In this document: positions 23,912-32,610 of the stretch, piece after piece | How the letters are laid out: the number at the start of each line of letters is the position of its first letter | Position numbering within the stretch: the first letter of the stretch is position 1 | Source of the DNA: Acinetobacter sp. | Lineage (GTDB): Bacteria > Pseudomonadota > Gammaproteobacteria > Pseudomonadales > Moraxellaceae | Reading direction: 5' to 3' | Assembly (NCBI GenBank): GCA_008017315.1 | Contig: SSHE01000115.1 | Coordinates: 1-32,719, forward strand | Length of the DNA: 32,719 nucleotides | Translations under genes and position numbers: made by a program | The notes under the pieces: generated by a model | What the model saw: only the letters and a program-made list of their open reading frames with translations | Databases searched by the model: none | Told to the model about the DNA's origin: nothing

Positions 23912-25108
23912 CTACACGACTTCTCCTGCTGCAAAGCCAGATGACCATGCCCATTGAAAATTATAACCCCCTAACCAACCCGTTACGTCCAACACTTCAC
24001 CAATAAAATATAAACCTTGCTGTTTTTTACTTTGCATAGTTTTGGATGAAATTTCATCAGTATTGACACCGCCTAACGTGACTTCGGCAGTACGATAACC
24101 CTCTGTCCCTGAAGGTTTAACGGTAAATTGGCTTAATCCCTTAGCAATCTCCTGTAAAATTGCATCGCTAAGTTGTCCAATTTGAATTTCAGCATATTTT
24201 GCCCAAATCCAGTGCTGTAATTCCAACACCACACTTTTGGGGAAATATTCATTGAATAATGTGCGTAATAAAATTTTGGGTTGTTGCTGTTTTTTGGTGA
24301 TTAAAACATCTGCAATATTGATTTTCGGTAAAAAATTAATTTCAAATGACTGACCAATCTCCCAATAATTGGATAATTGCAAACTCGCAGGGCCACTTAA
24401 GCCACGATGGGTAAATAACATTGCTTCATTAAAACTGGCTAAATCATGGTTTAATATCACATCAATCGCATTACCACTTAATTTTGCGGTGGTATCTTTA
24501 AAACCATCACTAAAGGTAAATGGTACTAGACCTGCACGAGTGGGATAAACCTCATGCCCAAACTGTTTGGCAATTTGATAGCCAATCCCAGAACCCCCCA
24601 AAGTTGGAATAGATAAACCACCACTGGCCATCACCAAAGATTCGCATTGAAATTGCCCAATATGAGTCTGAATCTGAAAATAATCTGCTGATTTTTCAAC
24701 GCTAATTAATTCTGCATTGCAACGAATATCAACTCGATTGGTTTTTGCACATTGGTCAAGTAGCATATCTAAAATATATTTTGCCCCATCAAGGCTAAAC
24801 AATTTGCCCAAATCTCGTTCTTCATAGCGAATATGATAATCACCGACCATACCGATAAAATCCCAGTTGGTATAACGTGATAATGCAGAAATCACAAAAT
24901 GCGGATTGTGACAGATAAAATTTTCAGGCTCGACCGATAGATTGGTAAAATTGCATTTGCCACCACCTGACATGAGGATTTTTTTACCCACTTTATTGGC
25001 TTTTTCCAAGAGCAAAACCTTGCGACCACGTTTGCCTGCTTGGGCTGCACACATCAAACCTGCTGCACCTGCACCAATCACGATTACATCAAAAAAATTT
25101 GCAGACAT
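23912..25108 (-). CDS. HI0933/YhiN-family FAD-dependent oxidoreductase
   Basis: This is a 398-residue cytoplasmic flavoprotein of the BaiN/RdsA-like (HI0933) group. The FAD-binding Rossmann motif is VIGAGAAGLMCAAQAGKRG near the N-terminus, followed by the family-specific KILMSGGGKCNFTNL. MASGGLSIPTLGGSGIGYQIA, LVPFTF, FTHRGLSGPASLQLS and the C-terminal GEVLDVTGWLGGYNFQWAWSSGFAAG complete the pattern. Reported members reduce diverse substrates; the one here is unknown. The frame extends to a TTG at 25126, but ATG 25108 is the normal start. It is divergent from the methyltransferase gene. Confidence 0.93.
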   Translation of the reverse strand: MSANFFDVIVIGAGAAGLMCAAQAGKRGRKVLLLEKANKVGKKILMSGGGKCNFTNLSVEPENFICHNPHFVISALSRYTNWDFIGMVGDYHIRYEERDLGKLFSLDGAKYILDMLLDQCAKTNRVDIRCNAELISVEKSADYFQIQTHIGQFQCESLVMASGGLSIPTLGGSGIGYQIAKQFGHEVYPTRAGLVPFTFSDGFKDTTAKLSGNAIDVILNHDLASFNEAMLFTHRGLSGPASLQLSNYWEIGQSFEINFLPKINIADVLITKKQQQPKILLRTLFNEYFPKSVVLELQHWIWAKYAEIQIGQLSDAILQEIAKGLSQFTVKPSGTEGYRTAEVTLGGVNTDEISSKTMQSKKQQGLYFIGEVLDVTGWLGGYNFQWAWSSGFAAGEVV

Positions 25109-25134
25109 CACACGGCTCAAAGTCAAAAAACAGC

Positions 25135-25163
25135 ATTATACAGCAAGACTTATCGGGTATAAT
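25135..25163. promoter_or_regulatory. Face-to-face -10 elements between the flavoprotein and methyltransferase genes
   Basis: TATAAT lies at 25158-25163 on the plus strand and again at 25140-25135 on the minus strand, exactly 17 bp apart. Each occupies the -35 position of the other, so polymerase could use only one at a time. A second plus-strand -35-like TTGACA (25174-25179) lies closer to the methyltransferase start, but its -10 is weak. Confidence 0.5.
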
Positions 25164-25212
25164 ACTTGGCGATTTGACATTAGATACGTTTGGAAAAAAT
25201 TAAGGCGATTTC

Positions 25213-26172
25213 ATGCAGCAACTTCGGTTTATGGATTTTTGTGCGGGCATTGGTGGCGGCAGAATCGGACTAAATAACAATGGCTTAATCTGTGTTGCTC
25301 ATAGCGAAATAGATGACATTCCCAATCAAACCTATAGACTGTTTTTTGGTGATGATGAAGTGAATTATGGTGATTTAATGCAGATTCATCCACATTATTT
25401 ACCTGATTTTGAGGTATTAATTGGTGGATTTCCATGCCAAACGTTCTCGATTGTCGGCAAACGTCAGGGCTTTAATGACCATCGAGGACAGGTCATTTAT
25501 GGGATTCTCAATATTCTAAAAGAAAAAAAGATTCCTTATTTTATCTTGGAAAATGTCAAAGGTTTGGTTAATCATGATAAAGGTCAAACTCTAAAAAATA
25601 TTTTACAGGCATTTGATGAACTTGGTTATATTGTTGATTTTAAAGTTTTGGATAGTATCCATTATGGTGTGCCACAAATGCGAGAACGGATTTATTTTAT
25701 CGGCATACATCGAGATTATTATAAAAAGCCGTTTGTTTGGGCTGAAACTCAACCGATTCCAGAATTAAAAAATTATTTGATTGATACTGATAATGTAATT
25801 TTAGACGTACAAGATGCAACTTTTCAAAAATATTTGCATAATAAATACAATCAAGGTCAATATGATATAGATGAGATTTTACAGAAGAATGATTTAATTT
25901 TAGATTGGCGGCAAAGTGATTTACGGTTATATTCGGATAGATGTCCAACATTAAGAACAGGGCGGCATGGTATTTTATATATTAAAGATGGACAACTGCG
26001 TAAACTTACAGGATTTGAAGCATTGTTATTACAGGGTTTTCCTTTAGAATTGGCTGAAAAAGCTAAACGGTATAACATCACCAATACCCGATTGTTAAGT
26101 CAGGCAGGAAATGCCATGACAGTAAATGTGATTGAATCTATTGGAAAATCATTATTGCAATGTATCGTATAA
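25213..26172 (+). CDS. DNA (cytosine-5) methyltransferase, predicted GCGC-specific
   Basis: This modifies cytosine at carbon 5 and protects host DNA from the adjacent nuclease. The 319-residue protein has all key C5-MTase motifs. Motif I is FCAGIGG (9-15). Motif IV is GGFPCQTFSIVGKRQGF with catalytic Cys75. Motif VI is ENVKG (113-117), motif VIII QMRERIY (155-161, with Met in place of the usual Arg), and motif X QAGNAM (297-302). The target-recognition region between VIII and IX is about 175-260. Specificity is inferred from the paired HinP1I-like nuclease. AAGG lies 7-8 bases before ATG 25213. The nuclease gene starts 11 bp after its stop. The gene looks more AT-rich than its neighbours. Confidence 0.95.
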   Translation: MQQLRFMDFCAGIGGGRIGLNNNGLICVAHSEIDDIPNQTYRLFFGDDEVNYGDLMQIHPHYLPDFEVLIGGFPCQTFSIVGKRQGFNDHRGQVIYGILNILKEKKIPYFILENVKGLVNHDKGQTLKNILQAFDELGYIVDFKVLDSIHYGVPQMRERIYFIGIHRDYYKKPFVWAETQPIPELKNYLIDTDNVILDVQDATFQKYLHNKYNQGQYDIDEILQKNDLILDWRQSDLRLYSDRCPTLRTGRHGILYIKDGQLRKLTGFEALLLQGFPLELAEKAKRYNITNTRLLSQAGNAMTVNVIESIGKSLLQCIV

Positions 26173-26183
26173 AGGTTAGAACT

Positions 26184-26930
26184 ATGAAAGGTTTAGTATT
26201 AAAAGGTTCGCAAACTGCAAAAAATGGCTTTAAGAATGAGCAAGATATTGTAGATAAATTTAACACATGGCAGACAGATGCAGAAGCTAAAAAATGGCTA
26301 ATGATAATGAAATACGATATTGATAATATTGAGTATGTTAGAGCTGTGGTATTGCATGGTTATAAAGCTGATATTAATGTTCAAGTACAAATTAAACTGA
26401 AAACAGCTTTAGATATTGAGAATATTCAAGTCAAATTGGTCAGTAATAAAAAAGGTTTCAATCAGATAGATAAAAGATGGTTAAGAACTTACCATGAAAT
26501 GTGGAATATTCCGACCAATGTTTATCAGTTATTACAGTATTTTACAGGTGAACTCGCACCCTATAAAACAGGCACAAAAGATGCTCGTAGAATGTTTCTG
26601 CATGAAATGACTGAACAAGAACAGCAATTTGTTTTACAATGGTTTAGTCAGAATAAAATGTTAATTTTAACGGATATATTAAGAGGGCGTGGCGAGTTCT
26701 CGGCGGAATGGGTTTTGGTTGCACAAAAAATCAGTAATAATGCAAGATGGACGCTTAAAAATATCAATGAGGTTTTACAACATTATTCGCAAGGTGATGT
26801 GTGCATGAGTCCAAGAGGGTCAATCAATATTGGGCGTGTGGGTTTGCAACGTAAGGGCGGTGACGGTGGTCGTGATACTGCAAAAATGCTACAATTTAAA
26901 ATCGACCCAACCGAATTATTTGATATCTAA
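26184..26930 (+). CDS. HinP1I-like type II restriction endonuclease (G^CGC)
   Basis: From ATG 26184 (AAGG 8 bases upstream) the protein has 248 residues, against 247 for HinP1I. Long stretches agree with HinP1I as I remember it: NGFKNEQDIVDKFNTW, NIQVKLVSNKKGFNQIDK, TDILRGRGEF, AEWVLVAQKISNNARW, NINEVLQHY and MLQFKIDPTELFDI. HinP1I cuts G^CGC through a PD-(D/E)XK-like motif written SDX18QXK. Here it reads Ala62-Asp63-X18-Gln82-Val-Lys84, so the catalytic Asp, Gln and Lys remain while Ser is replaced by Ala. An upstream in-frame start at 26160 overlaps the methyltransferase and is unlikely. The stop region overlaps the convergent PLP-enzyme gene by 15 bp. Confidence 0.94.
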   Translation: MKGLVLKGSQTAKNGFKNEQDIVDKFNTWQTDAEAKKWLMIMKYDIDNIEYVRAVVLHGYKADINVQVQIKLKTALDIENIQVKLVSNKKGFNQIDKRWLRTYHEMWNIPTNVYQLLQYFTGELAPYKTGTKDARRMFLHEMTEQEQQFVLQWFSQNKMLILTDILRGRGEFSAEWVLVAQKISNNARWTLKNINEVLQHYSQGDVCMSPRGSINIGRVGLQRKGGDGGRDTAKMLQFKIDPTELFDI

Positions 26931-27806
26931 AATAAATGAGCTATTTTGTTGAAAAGTCTGCAATCCTCCAGTATGAATAAATAAAATCCGAGTGGGTTGA
27001 GGGAAATAATCAGTCTGTATCCATTGCAAAAGTTGATAAAAGGCTTTACCTGTATAAATGGGCTCTAAGGGTAAATCATATTCTTTTTTAATCTTCTCAA
27101 TAAAATCTAACAGTTGTGGATTAAACTTGCCATAACCACCAAAGGTATCATCAGAAAAAATGGACCAGTTATTTTTATTGACCCATTGCTTGACATCATT
27201 GGTTAAAAAATCGGCTTTTAATGCGGCAAAACCGATAATCTGTTGCTGTTCTAAACTGGCATTAATGATGCCTGCAATCGTACCACCTGTGCCCACAGCA
27301 CAGCAAATCACATCAAAATTTTGCGTATCATACGCACTTAATATTTGCTCACAGCCTTTGATTGCGAACGCATTTGTACCACCTTCTGGAATGATATAAG
27401 CATGTGGATAGCATTGCTTGAATTGAGCCAAAAATTCAGAAGTATGTTTAAGCCGATAATCTGCTCTGGAAATAAATTTAAATTGCATCCCTAAATCTTG
27501 TGCAGTTTGCAAAGTTGGATTTAATGGCAAATCTGCCAATTCTTCACCACGAATTATAGCAATACTTTGAAAACTGTATTCATGTGCTGCATAAGCCAAA
27601 GCCAGAATATGATTGGAATATGCACCACCAAAACTCAAAACTTGGGTATAGCCTAAGCGTTTTGCCTCCAAAAAATTATATTTGAGTTTAAAAAACTTAT
27701 TGCCTGAAATGGTTGGATGCACTAGGTCAAGGCGTTTAACCATTAATTGCACATCATGCGGTAATGCAATGTATTGATAAGGAATCGCTGATATGTGTGC
27801 AAACAT
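26916..27806 (-). CDS. PLP-dependent enzyme, ACC deaminase/D-cysteine desulfhydrase family
   Basis: This 296-residue fold-type II PLP enzyme has the lysine motif SGNKFFKLKYN (Lys37 as the likely Schiff base), FGGAYSNHILALAYAAHE as the substrate/phosphate loop, EGGTNAFAIKGC, and the glycine-rich PLP-phosphate loop AVGTGGTIAGI. GGYGKFNPQLLDFI and EPIYTGKAFYQLLQWI are typical of D-cysteine desulfhydrase/ACC deaminase homologues. The short length (about 300 against 330-340) is common for the gamma-proteobacterial branch. D-cysteine or related amino acids are the most likely substrates; true ACC deaminase activity is less likely. Its last 15 bases overlap the convergent nuclease gene. Confidence 0.88.
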   Translation of the reverse strand: MFAHISAIPYQYIALPHDVQLMVKRLDLVHPTISGNKFFKLKYNFLEAKRLGYTQVLSFGGAYSNHILALAYAAHEYSFQSIAIIRGEELADLPLNPTLQTAQDLGMQFKFISRADYRLKHTSEFLAQFKQCYPHAYIIPEGGTNAFAIKGCEQILSAYDTQNFDVICCAVGTGGTIAGIINASLEQQQIIGFAALKADFLTNDVKQWVNKNNWSIFSDDTFGGYGKFNPQLLDFIEKIKKEYDLPLEPIYTGKAFYQLLQWIQTDYFPQPTRILFIHTGGLQTFQQNSSFILDIK

Positions 27807-28137
27807 AGTGCTAAAAAATTTCGCTTGACTGAAAATCTTGTCACAATACTACAATATCAACCAAAAAACGAAAGCGAAGAACATCAAGGCTGGTCGTATT
27901 TAAAAATGATGGTGAATCTGTGAGCATGGGTATTGATTTTTATACAAAAGCATTTAGATACATACGTCCTTGTTATTTTTTACACGTCATTGCATGATTG
28001 TTTGACTTTATAGTCACAAGGAAATCCTGCAAAATGCTTGTACATATTGTCCAGATATAGCAGCATTTACCTGTTGCATTCTGCAAAACTTATTTTAATT
28101 TTATATTCTGGTTAAACCAGTATTGAGGAACACACAC
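27807..28137. other. 331-bp intergenic region before the acyl-CoA dehydrogenase gene
   Basis: The two divergent genes start from its edges. I see no convincing gene. One 32-codon open stretch lacks an ATG and a ribosome-binding site, and another open run around 27885-27998 also lacks a start. Apart from the palindrome at 28108-28120 and the GAGGAA ribosome-binding site at about 28125-28130, no feature is clear. Confidence 0.6.
28108..28120. promoter_or_regulatory. FadR-like palindrome upstream of the acyl-CoA dehydrogenase gene
   Basis: CTGGT-TAA-ACCAG is a perfect 13-bp palindrome. It fits the core CTGGTnnnACCAG of enterobacterial FadR sites and overlaps the region just after a TATATT -10-like hexamer (28102-28107). 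A fatty-acid-responsive repressor could bind here; the identity of that protein is inferred, not seen. Confidence 0.5.
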
Positions 28138-29940
28138 ATGCCACAATACAAAGCGCCCTTACGTGATATGCAATTTGTTTTGCATGAATTATTAAACGCT
28201 AGTGATCACTACGCAAAACTTCCTGCATACGCAGAAACAGTAAGCCGTGAATTGGTTGATCAATATTTAGAAACTGCTGCTGATTTCTGTGAAAACGAAC
28301 TTGCACCATTGAATCAAGTTGGCGACCGTGAAGGTTGTACTTGGAATGATGGCGTTGTAACGACTCCAACTGGCTTTAAAGAAGCGTATCAAAAATATAT
28401 CGAGCTTGGCTTCCCATCTCTTGCAGCTGAAGAGCAATACGGCGGTCAAGGCTTGCCTGTTTCTCTTGGTAACGTGATCTCTGAAATGGTGGGTACGTCG
28501 AACTGGGCTTGGGGTATGTACCCTGGTCTATCGCACGGTGCGGTACGTACTTTAGAACATCACGGTTCTGATGAGCAAAAGAACACTTATCTTCCTAAGC
28601 TTGTTTCAGGTGAATGGACTGGTACGATGTGTTTGACAGAATCTCATGCAGGTTCTGACTTGGGTATTATCCGTACTAAAGCTGAACCTCAAGCTGACGG
28701 TAGCTATGCGATCTCTGGTGAGAAAATCTTTATCTCAGCGGGTGAGCACGACATGGCTGAGAACATTATCCATATCGTTCTTGCACGCCTTCCAGGTGCG
28801 CCAAAAGGCACCAAAGGCATTTCACTGTTCATCGTTCCAAAATTCAATGTTAATGCTGATGGTTCTGTTGGCGATCGTAATGGCGTGCGTTGTGCTTCGA
28901 TCGAACACAAAATGGGTATCCACGGTAACGCAACCTGCGTGCTCAACTTTGATCAAGCAAAAGGTTATTTGATTGGACCTGAGAACCGTGGTCTAAACTG
29001 CATGTTCATGTTCATGAACACTGCACGTATCGGTACTGCTGTACAAGGTCTTTCTGCTTCTGAAGGTTCATTCCAAGGTTCTGTGACTTATGCACGTGAC
29101 CGTTTGGCAATGCGTTCACTTTCTGGTCCTAAAGCACCTGAGAAAGAAGCTGATCCAATCATCGTTCACCCTGCTGTACGTAACATGCTATTGACGCAAA
29201 AATCATTTGCTGAAGCGGGTCGTGCACTTGTTTACTTCTTGTCTTTGCATGCGGATATCGTTGAGCAAGGCGCAACTGAAGAAGAGCGTAAATACTCTGA
29301 CAATATCTTGTCATTCTTGACACCAATTGCAAAAGCATTCTTGACTGAAACTGGTTCAGAATCTGCGAAGCACGGCGTACAAGTATTCGGTGGTCACGGC
29401 TTCATCGCTGAACACGGTATGGAACAGATCGTTCGTGATACACGTATTGCGTGTCTCTACGAAGGTACAACTGAGATCCAAGCACTTGACTTGTTAGGTC
29501 GTAAAGTATTGCAAACTCAAGGTGCAATGCTGAAAGATTTCACTAAGATCATTCACAAGTTCTGTGAAGCCAACAAAGACAATGCAGATCTCAAAGAACA
29601 GCTTGAAACGCTTGCTGCCCTAAACAAAGAATGGGGCGACATCACCATGCAAATCGGTATGAAAGCCATGCAGAACCCTGATGAAGTGGGTGCTGCTGCG
29701 GTAGATTATCTATATTTCTCTGGTTATGTCACGCTGGCATATTTCTGGGCAAGAATGGCAATTTTAGCTCAAGAAAAATTAGCAGAGGGTTCGACTGAAA
29801 CTGCATTCTATAATGCAAAAATTACCACTGCACGTTTCTACTTTAGCAAGATTTTACCTCGTGTAAAATCACATGTTGCTGTGATTGCTTCTGGTGTTGC
29901 ACCATTAATGACTTTGGCTGCGGATGATTTTATTATCTAA
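28138..29940 (+). CDS. Acyl-CoA dehydrogenase, DmdC/FadE5-like
   Basis: This FAD enzyme introduces the alpha-beta double bond into acyl-CoA in beta-oxidation. It has 600 residues, the long subtype with an extra N-terminal segment (PLRDMQFVLHELL, 8-20) and C-terminal domain. Signatures are MCLTESHAGSDLGIIRT (FAD/substrate loop), GEKIFISAGEHD, KMGIHGNATCVLNFD, then HGVQVFGGHGFIAEHGMEQIVRDTRI and the catalytic Glu in YEGTTEIQALDLLGRK. A TTG at 28123 is in frame, but ATG 28138 follows GAGGAA. Codon use is unlike the neighbours: C-ending Asn, Phe and His codons and CGT/GGT dominate, except in the last ~80 codons, implying very high expression or a different origin. Confidence 0.92.
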   Translation: MPQYKAPLRDMQFVLHELLNASDHYAKLPAYAETVSRELVDQYLETAADFCENELAPLNQVGDREGCTWNDGVVTTPTGFKEAYQKYIELGFPSLAAEEQYGGQGLPVSLGNVISEMVGTSNWAWGMYPGLSHGAVRTLEHHGSDEQKNTYLPKLVSGEWTGTMCLTESHAGSDLGIIRTKAEPQADGSYAISGEKIFISAGEHDMAENIIHIVLARLPGAPKGTKGISLFIVPKFNVNADGSVGDRNGVRCASIEHKMGIHGNATCVLNFDQAKGYLIGPENRGLNCMFMFMNTARIGTAVQGLSASEGSFQGSVTYARDRLAMRSLSGPKAPEKEADPIIVHPAVRNMLLTQKSFAEAGRALVYFLSLHADIVEQGATEEERKYSDNILSFLTPIAKAFLTETGSESAKHGVQVFGGHGFIAEHGMEQIVRDTRIACLYEGTTEIQALDLLGRKVLQTQGAMLKDFTKIIHKFCEANKDNADLKEQLETLAALNKEWGDITMQIGMKAMQNPDEVGAAAVDYLYFSGYVTLAYFWARMAILAQEKLAEGSTETAFYNAKITTARFYFSKILPRVKSHVAVIASGVAPLMTLAADDFII

Positions 29941-29965
29941 TCACATCGGCTAAATTATTGTTTTA

Positions 29966-30005
29966 AATAGTGGCATATATCGAGATATATGCCACTATTC
30001 GTTTT
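29966..30005 (+). terminator. Terminator after the acyl-CoA dehydrogenase gene
   Basis: AATAGTGGCATATAT and ATATATGCCACTATT form a perfect 15-bp stem with loop CGAG, followed by CGTTTT. The T tract is short but the stem is very stable. Confidence 0.75.
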
Positions 30006-30131
30006 GCAATGGATCTCTTGCAAAAATAAAAACAACCCCTCTTGCGAGGCAATGCCTTTCTTTATTCATGATGACCAATGCAACTATAAAGATAATGGTA
30101 AAATTATAATAAAATTAAAAACTTATGATTA

Positions 30132-30148
30132 TGATTAAATTTTAATCA
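30132..30148. promoter_or_regulatory. AT-rich palindrome upstream of metG
   Basis: TGATTAAA and TTTAATCA flank one central T, about 45 bp before the candidate -35 element of metG. It may be a regulator site, but AT-rich palindromes arise by chance. Confidence 0.3.
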
Positions 30149-30189
30149 AAGTATAGCGTTACTTTGCATACTGTTTGAATTTTTTGCTA

Positions 30190-30218
30190 TTGACAAGTAA
30201 GATGACAGCTATTTTTTA
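30190..30218 (+). promoter_or_regulatory. Candidate metG promoter
   Basis: A consensus TTGACA (30190-30195) has a weak TTTTTA 17 bp downstream (30213-30218). If it is active, transcription would begin only a few bases before GTG 30235 and would exclude the upstream ATG 30202. Confidence 0.35.
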
Positions 30219-30234
30219 CACTAGAGAATGCACT

Positions 30235-32286
30235 GTGCGTCAAATTCTTGTTACCAACGCTCTACCGTATGCCAATGGCTCAATTCACATGGGACATTTG
30301 CTTGGTTATATTCAGGCAGATATCTGGGTAAGAGCGATGAGGGCAATGGGGCATGATGTGATTTATGTCTGTGCCGATGATGCACATGGTACAGCCATCA
30401 TGTTGCGTGCCGAAGCCAATGGTATTACCCCAGAACAACAGATTGCCAACGTGCAAAAAGAACATGAGCGGGACTTTGCAGGTTTTGGTATTAGCTTTGA
30501 CCATTATGATTCAACGCATAGCGATACCAACAAAATGCGTTCACAATCCATTTATCTACAAAACCGTGCAGCTGGCAATATCGCTGTGCGTCCTGTAACA
30601 CAACTATATGATCCAGAAAAACAAATGTTTTTGTCGGATCGTTTTATCAAAGGTACATGCCCTAAATGTAAAACTGATGACCAATATGGTGATGCTTGTG
30701 AGGTTTGCGGTACAACCTACAATGCAACCGAATTGCTGAACCCACACTCGACATTGAGCGGTGCAACACCTGTTGAAAAATCCTCAGACCATTATTTTTT
30801 TAAATTACCTAATTTTTCCGAATATTTGCAAAAATGGACACGTGATACGGGGCGTTTGCCTGTATCTATTGCCAATAAACTGGATGAATGGTTTGAAGCT
30901 GGGCTGGCAGATTGGGACATCTCTCGAGATGCACCTTATTTTGGCTTTGAAATTCCAGATGCACCGAATAAATATTTTTATGTCTGGGTGGATGCACCCA
31001 TTGGTTATATGTCGAGCTTTGAAAACTATATTCAAACCAAACGCCCAGAACTTAACTTTGATGATTATTGGAAAAAAGACAGCCAACACGAAGTTTATCA
31101 TTTCATTGGTAAAGACATTGTCTATTTCCATGCTTTGTTTTGGCCTGCCATGTTGGAGGGGGCGGGTTATCGTACGCCAACAGGTTTATTTGTTAATGGC
31201 TTTTTGACAGTCAATGGTCAAAAAATGTCAAAATCTCGTGGTACATTTATTAAAGCTGAAACCTACTTGCAACATCTAAATCCTGAATATTTACGTTATT
31301 ACTTTGCTTCAAAATTATCAGATAAAGTTGAAGATTCTGACTTGAATCTAGATGATTTTATTCAAAAGGTGAATTCAGATTTGGTTGGTAAAGTGGTCAA
31401 TATCGCCAGTCGCTGTGCAAAATTTATCAATACCAGCTTTAATAATACCTTATCGAAAGAATGTGCAGAACCTGAATTGCTACAAAACTTTATTGACGCT
31501 GGAGAGTCTATTGCCCAAGCCTATGAGGCACGTGAATTTTCGAGTGCAGTTCGTGACATCATGGCACTTGCGGATAAAGCCAATCAATATATTGATGAGA
31601 AAAAACCGTGGGCATTAGCCAAAACTAACCCAAATGACCCTGCAATTCAGGATATTTGTAGTGTTGGCTTAAATTTATTTCATAAATTAATGGTCTATCT
31701 TGCCCCAATATTGCCGACATTGGCGGAGCATACGCAGACTTTCTTAAAGTTAGAACATATGAATTTTTCTTCTGCACAAATACGATTGCTCAATCATGAA
31801 ATTGCTCAATTTCAACCTATGATGCAACGTGTAGATCAAAAAGCTGTGGATGCAATGGTCGAAGATTCTAAGGATTCGTTAGCTGTTGAAACAGTCAAAA
31901 TTGAAAAGAAAGTGGATAAAAAATCCGAGAAAAAGTCAGAAGTTGCGGTGAATGATACATCAGTCATTACAATTGATGATTTCTTGAAGGTTGATTTACG
32001 AGTTGCACACGTATTGGATGCCAAGCTTGTGGAGGGTTCGGATAAACTCTTACAACTTACGTTAGATATTGGTGAAACTGAACCTCGCAATGTGTTTAGT
32101 GGTATTCGTGAACAATACCAACCTGAAGATTTAAAAGGTAAATTGGTGGTGATGGTTGCAAACCTTGCACCACGAAAAATGCGTTTTGGTATCTCAAATG
32201 GTATGGTTTTGGCAGCTGGAAATGGTGAAGGTGTATTTATTCTCTCGCCTGATAGTGGAGCAAAAGCTGGCGACAAAGTGTCATAA
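30235..32286 (+). CDS. metG: Methionyl-tRNA synthetase
   Basis: MetG charges tRNA-Met and initiator tRNA with methionine. From GTG 30235 it has 683 residues. The class I signature HMGH is at 18-21, and a zinc-finger-like CPKC...CEVC insert is at about 142-158. The KMSKS motif is near 331 with the usual following Arg-Gly. A helical anticodon-binding domain precedes a Lys-rich linker (about 560-585). The C-terminal OB-fold domain ([28 protein letters not shown]) is the Trbp111-like tRNA-binding, dimer-forming part. Family N-termini ([15 protein letters not shown]) favour GTG 30235; ATG 30202 would add 11 residues. The window also encodes one of its tRNA substrates at 2029-2105. Confidence 0.96.
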   Translation: MRQILVTNALPYANGSIHMGHLLGYIQADIWVRAMRAMGHDVIYVCADDAHGTAIMLRAEANGITPEQQIANVQKEHERDFAGFGISFDHYDSTHSDTNKMRSQSIYLQNRAAGNIAVRPVTQLYDPEKQMFLSDRFIKGTCPKCKTDDQYGDACEVCGTTYNATELLNPHSTLSGATPVEKSSDHYFFKLPNFSEYLQKWTRDTGRLPVSIANKLDEWFEAGLADWDISRDAPYFGFEIPDAPNKYFYVWVDAPIGYMSSFENYIQTKRPELNFDDYWKKDSQHEVYHFIGKDIVYFHALFWPAMLEGAGYRTPTGLFVNGFLTVNGQKMSKSRGTFIKAETYLQHLNPEYLRYYFASKLSDKVEDSDLNLDDFIQKVNSDLVGKVVNIASRCAKFINTSFNNTLSKECAEPELLQNFIDAGESIAQAYEAREFSSAVRDIMALADKANQYIDEKKPWALAKTNPNDPAIQDICSVGLNLFHKLMVYLAPILPTLAEHTQTFLKLEHMNFSSAQIRLLNHEIAQFQPMMQRVDQKAVDAMVEDSKDSLAVETVKIEKKVDKKSEKKSEVAVNDTSVITIDDFLKVDLRVAHVLDAKLVEGSDKLLQLTLDIGETEPRNVFSGIREQYQPEDLKGKLVVMVANLAPRKMRFGISNGMVLAAGNGEGVFILSPDSGAKAGDKVS

Positions 32287-32312
32287 GGTATTTAATTTAA
32301 AGAAAAACAACG

Positions 32313-32349
32313 AATAAAAGCCTGAATTAATTTGGGCTTTTATTGTTTT
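32313..32349 (+). terminator. Terminator after metG
   Basis: AATAAAAGCC and GGCTTTTATT form a 10-bp stem (32313-32322 and 32335-32344), followed by GTTTTT. Confidence 0.8.
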
Positions 32350-32436
32350 TGAAATTAATAATGATTGTAAAACAATAAGTTGCAAGACTTTAAGTTTAAA
32401 AATAAAACAACCGATTGATTAATTTTTTAAAAACGC

Positions 32437-32464
32437 TTGCAACCCATCTAAAATGCTGTAGAAT
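32437..32464 (+). promoter_or_regulatory. rRNA operon promoter P1
   Basis: TTGCAA (32437-32442) and TAGAAT (32459-32464) are 16 bp apart. An A/T-rich tract with T and A runs (32415-32433) fits an UP element just upstream. Confidence 0.65.
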
Positions 32465-32576
32465 GCACATCCATCGGCGGTGATGCAGATAAAAACTTGT
32501 TGATAAACAAAGGTTTGACTAAAGTGGTTAGATTCTTGGGTTGGTTGATAAGTTTTAAAAATATCGAAATTGCCTG

Positions 32577-32604
32577 TTGACTTTAAAGAGATTTAGAGTA
32601 ACAT
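32577..32604 (+). promoter_or_regulatory. rRNA operon promoter P2
   Basis: TTGACT (32577-32582) and TAACAT (32599-32604) are 16 bp apart. The following AGCCGACC is a G+C-rich discriminator of the kind found at stringently controlled rRNA promoters. Confidence 0.7.
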
Positions 32605-32610
32605 AGCCGA

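Noticed and set aside
27832-27930. Short open frame between the PLP-enzyme and acyl-CoA dehydrogenase genes
   Set aside because: About 32 codons with only a TTG to start, no ribosome-binding site and no recognisable motif.
27885-27998. Possible antitoxin remnant
   Set aside because: The phrase VFKNDGESV faintly recalls VapB-type antitoxins, but the match is too short and there is no start codon or toxin partner.
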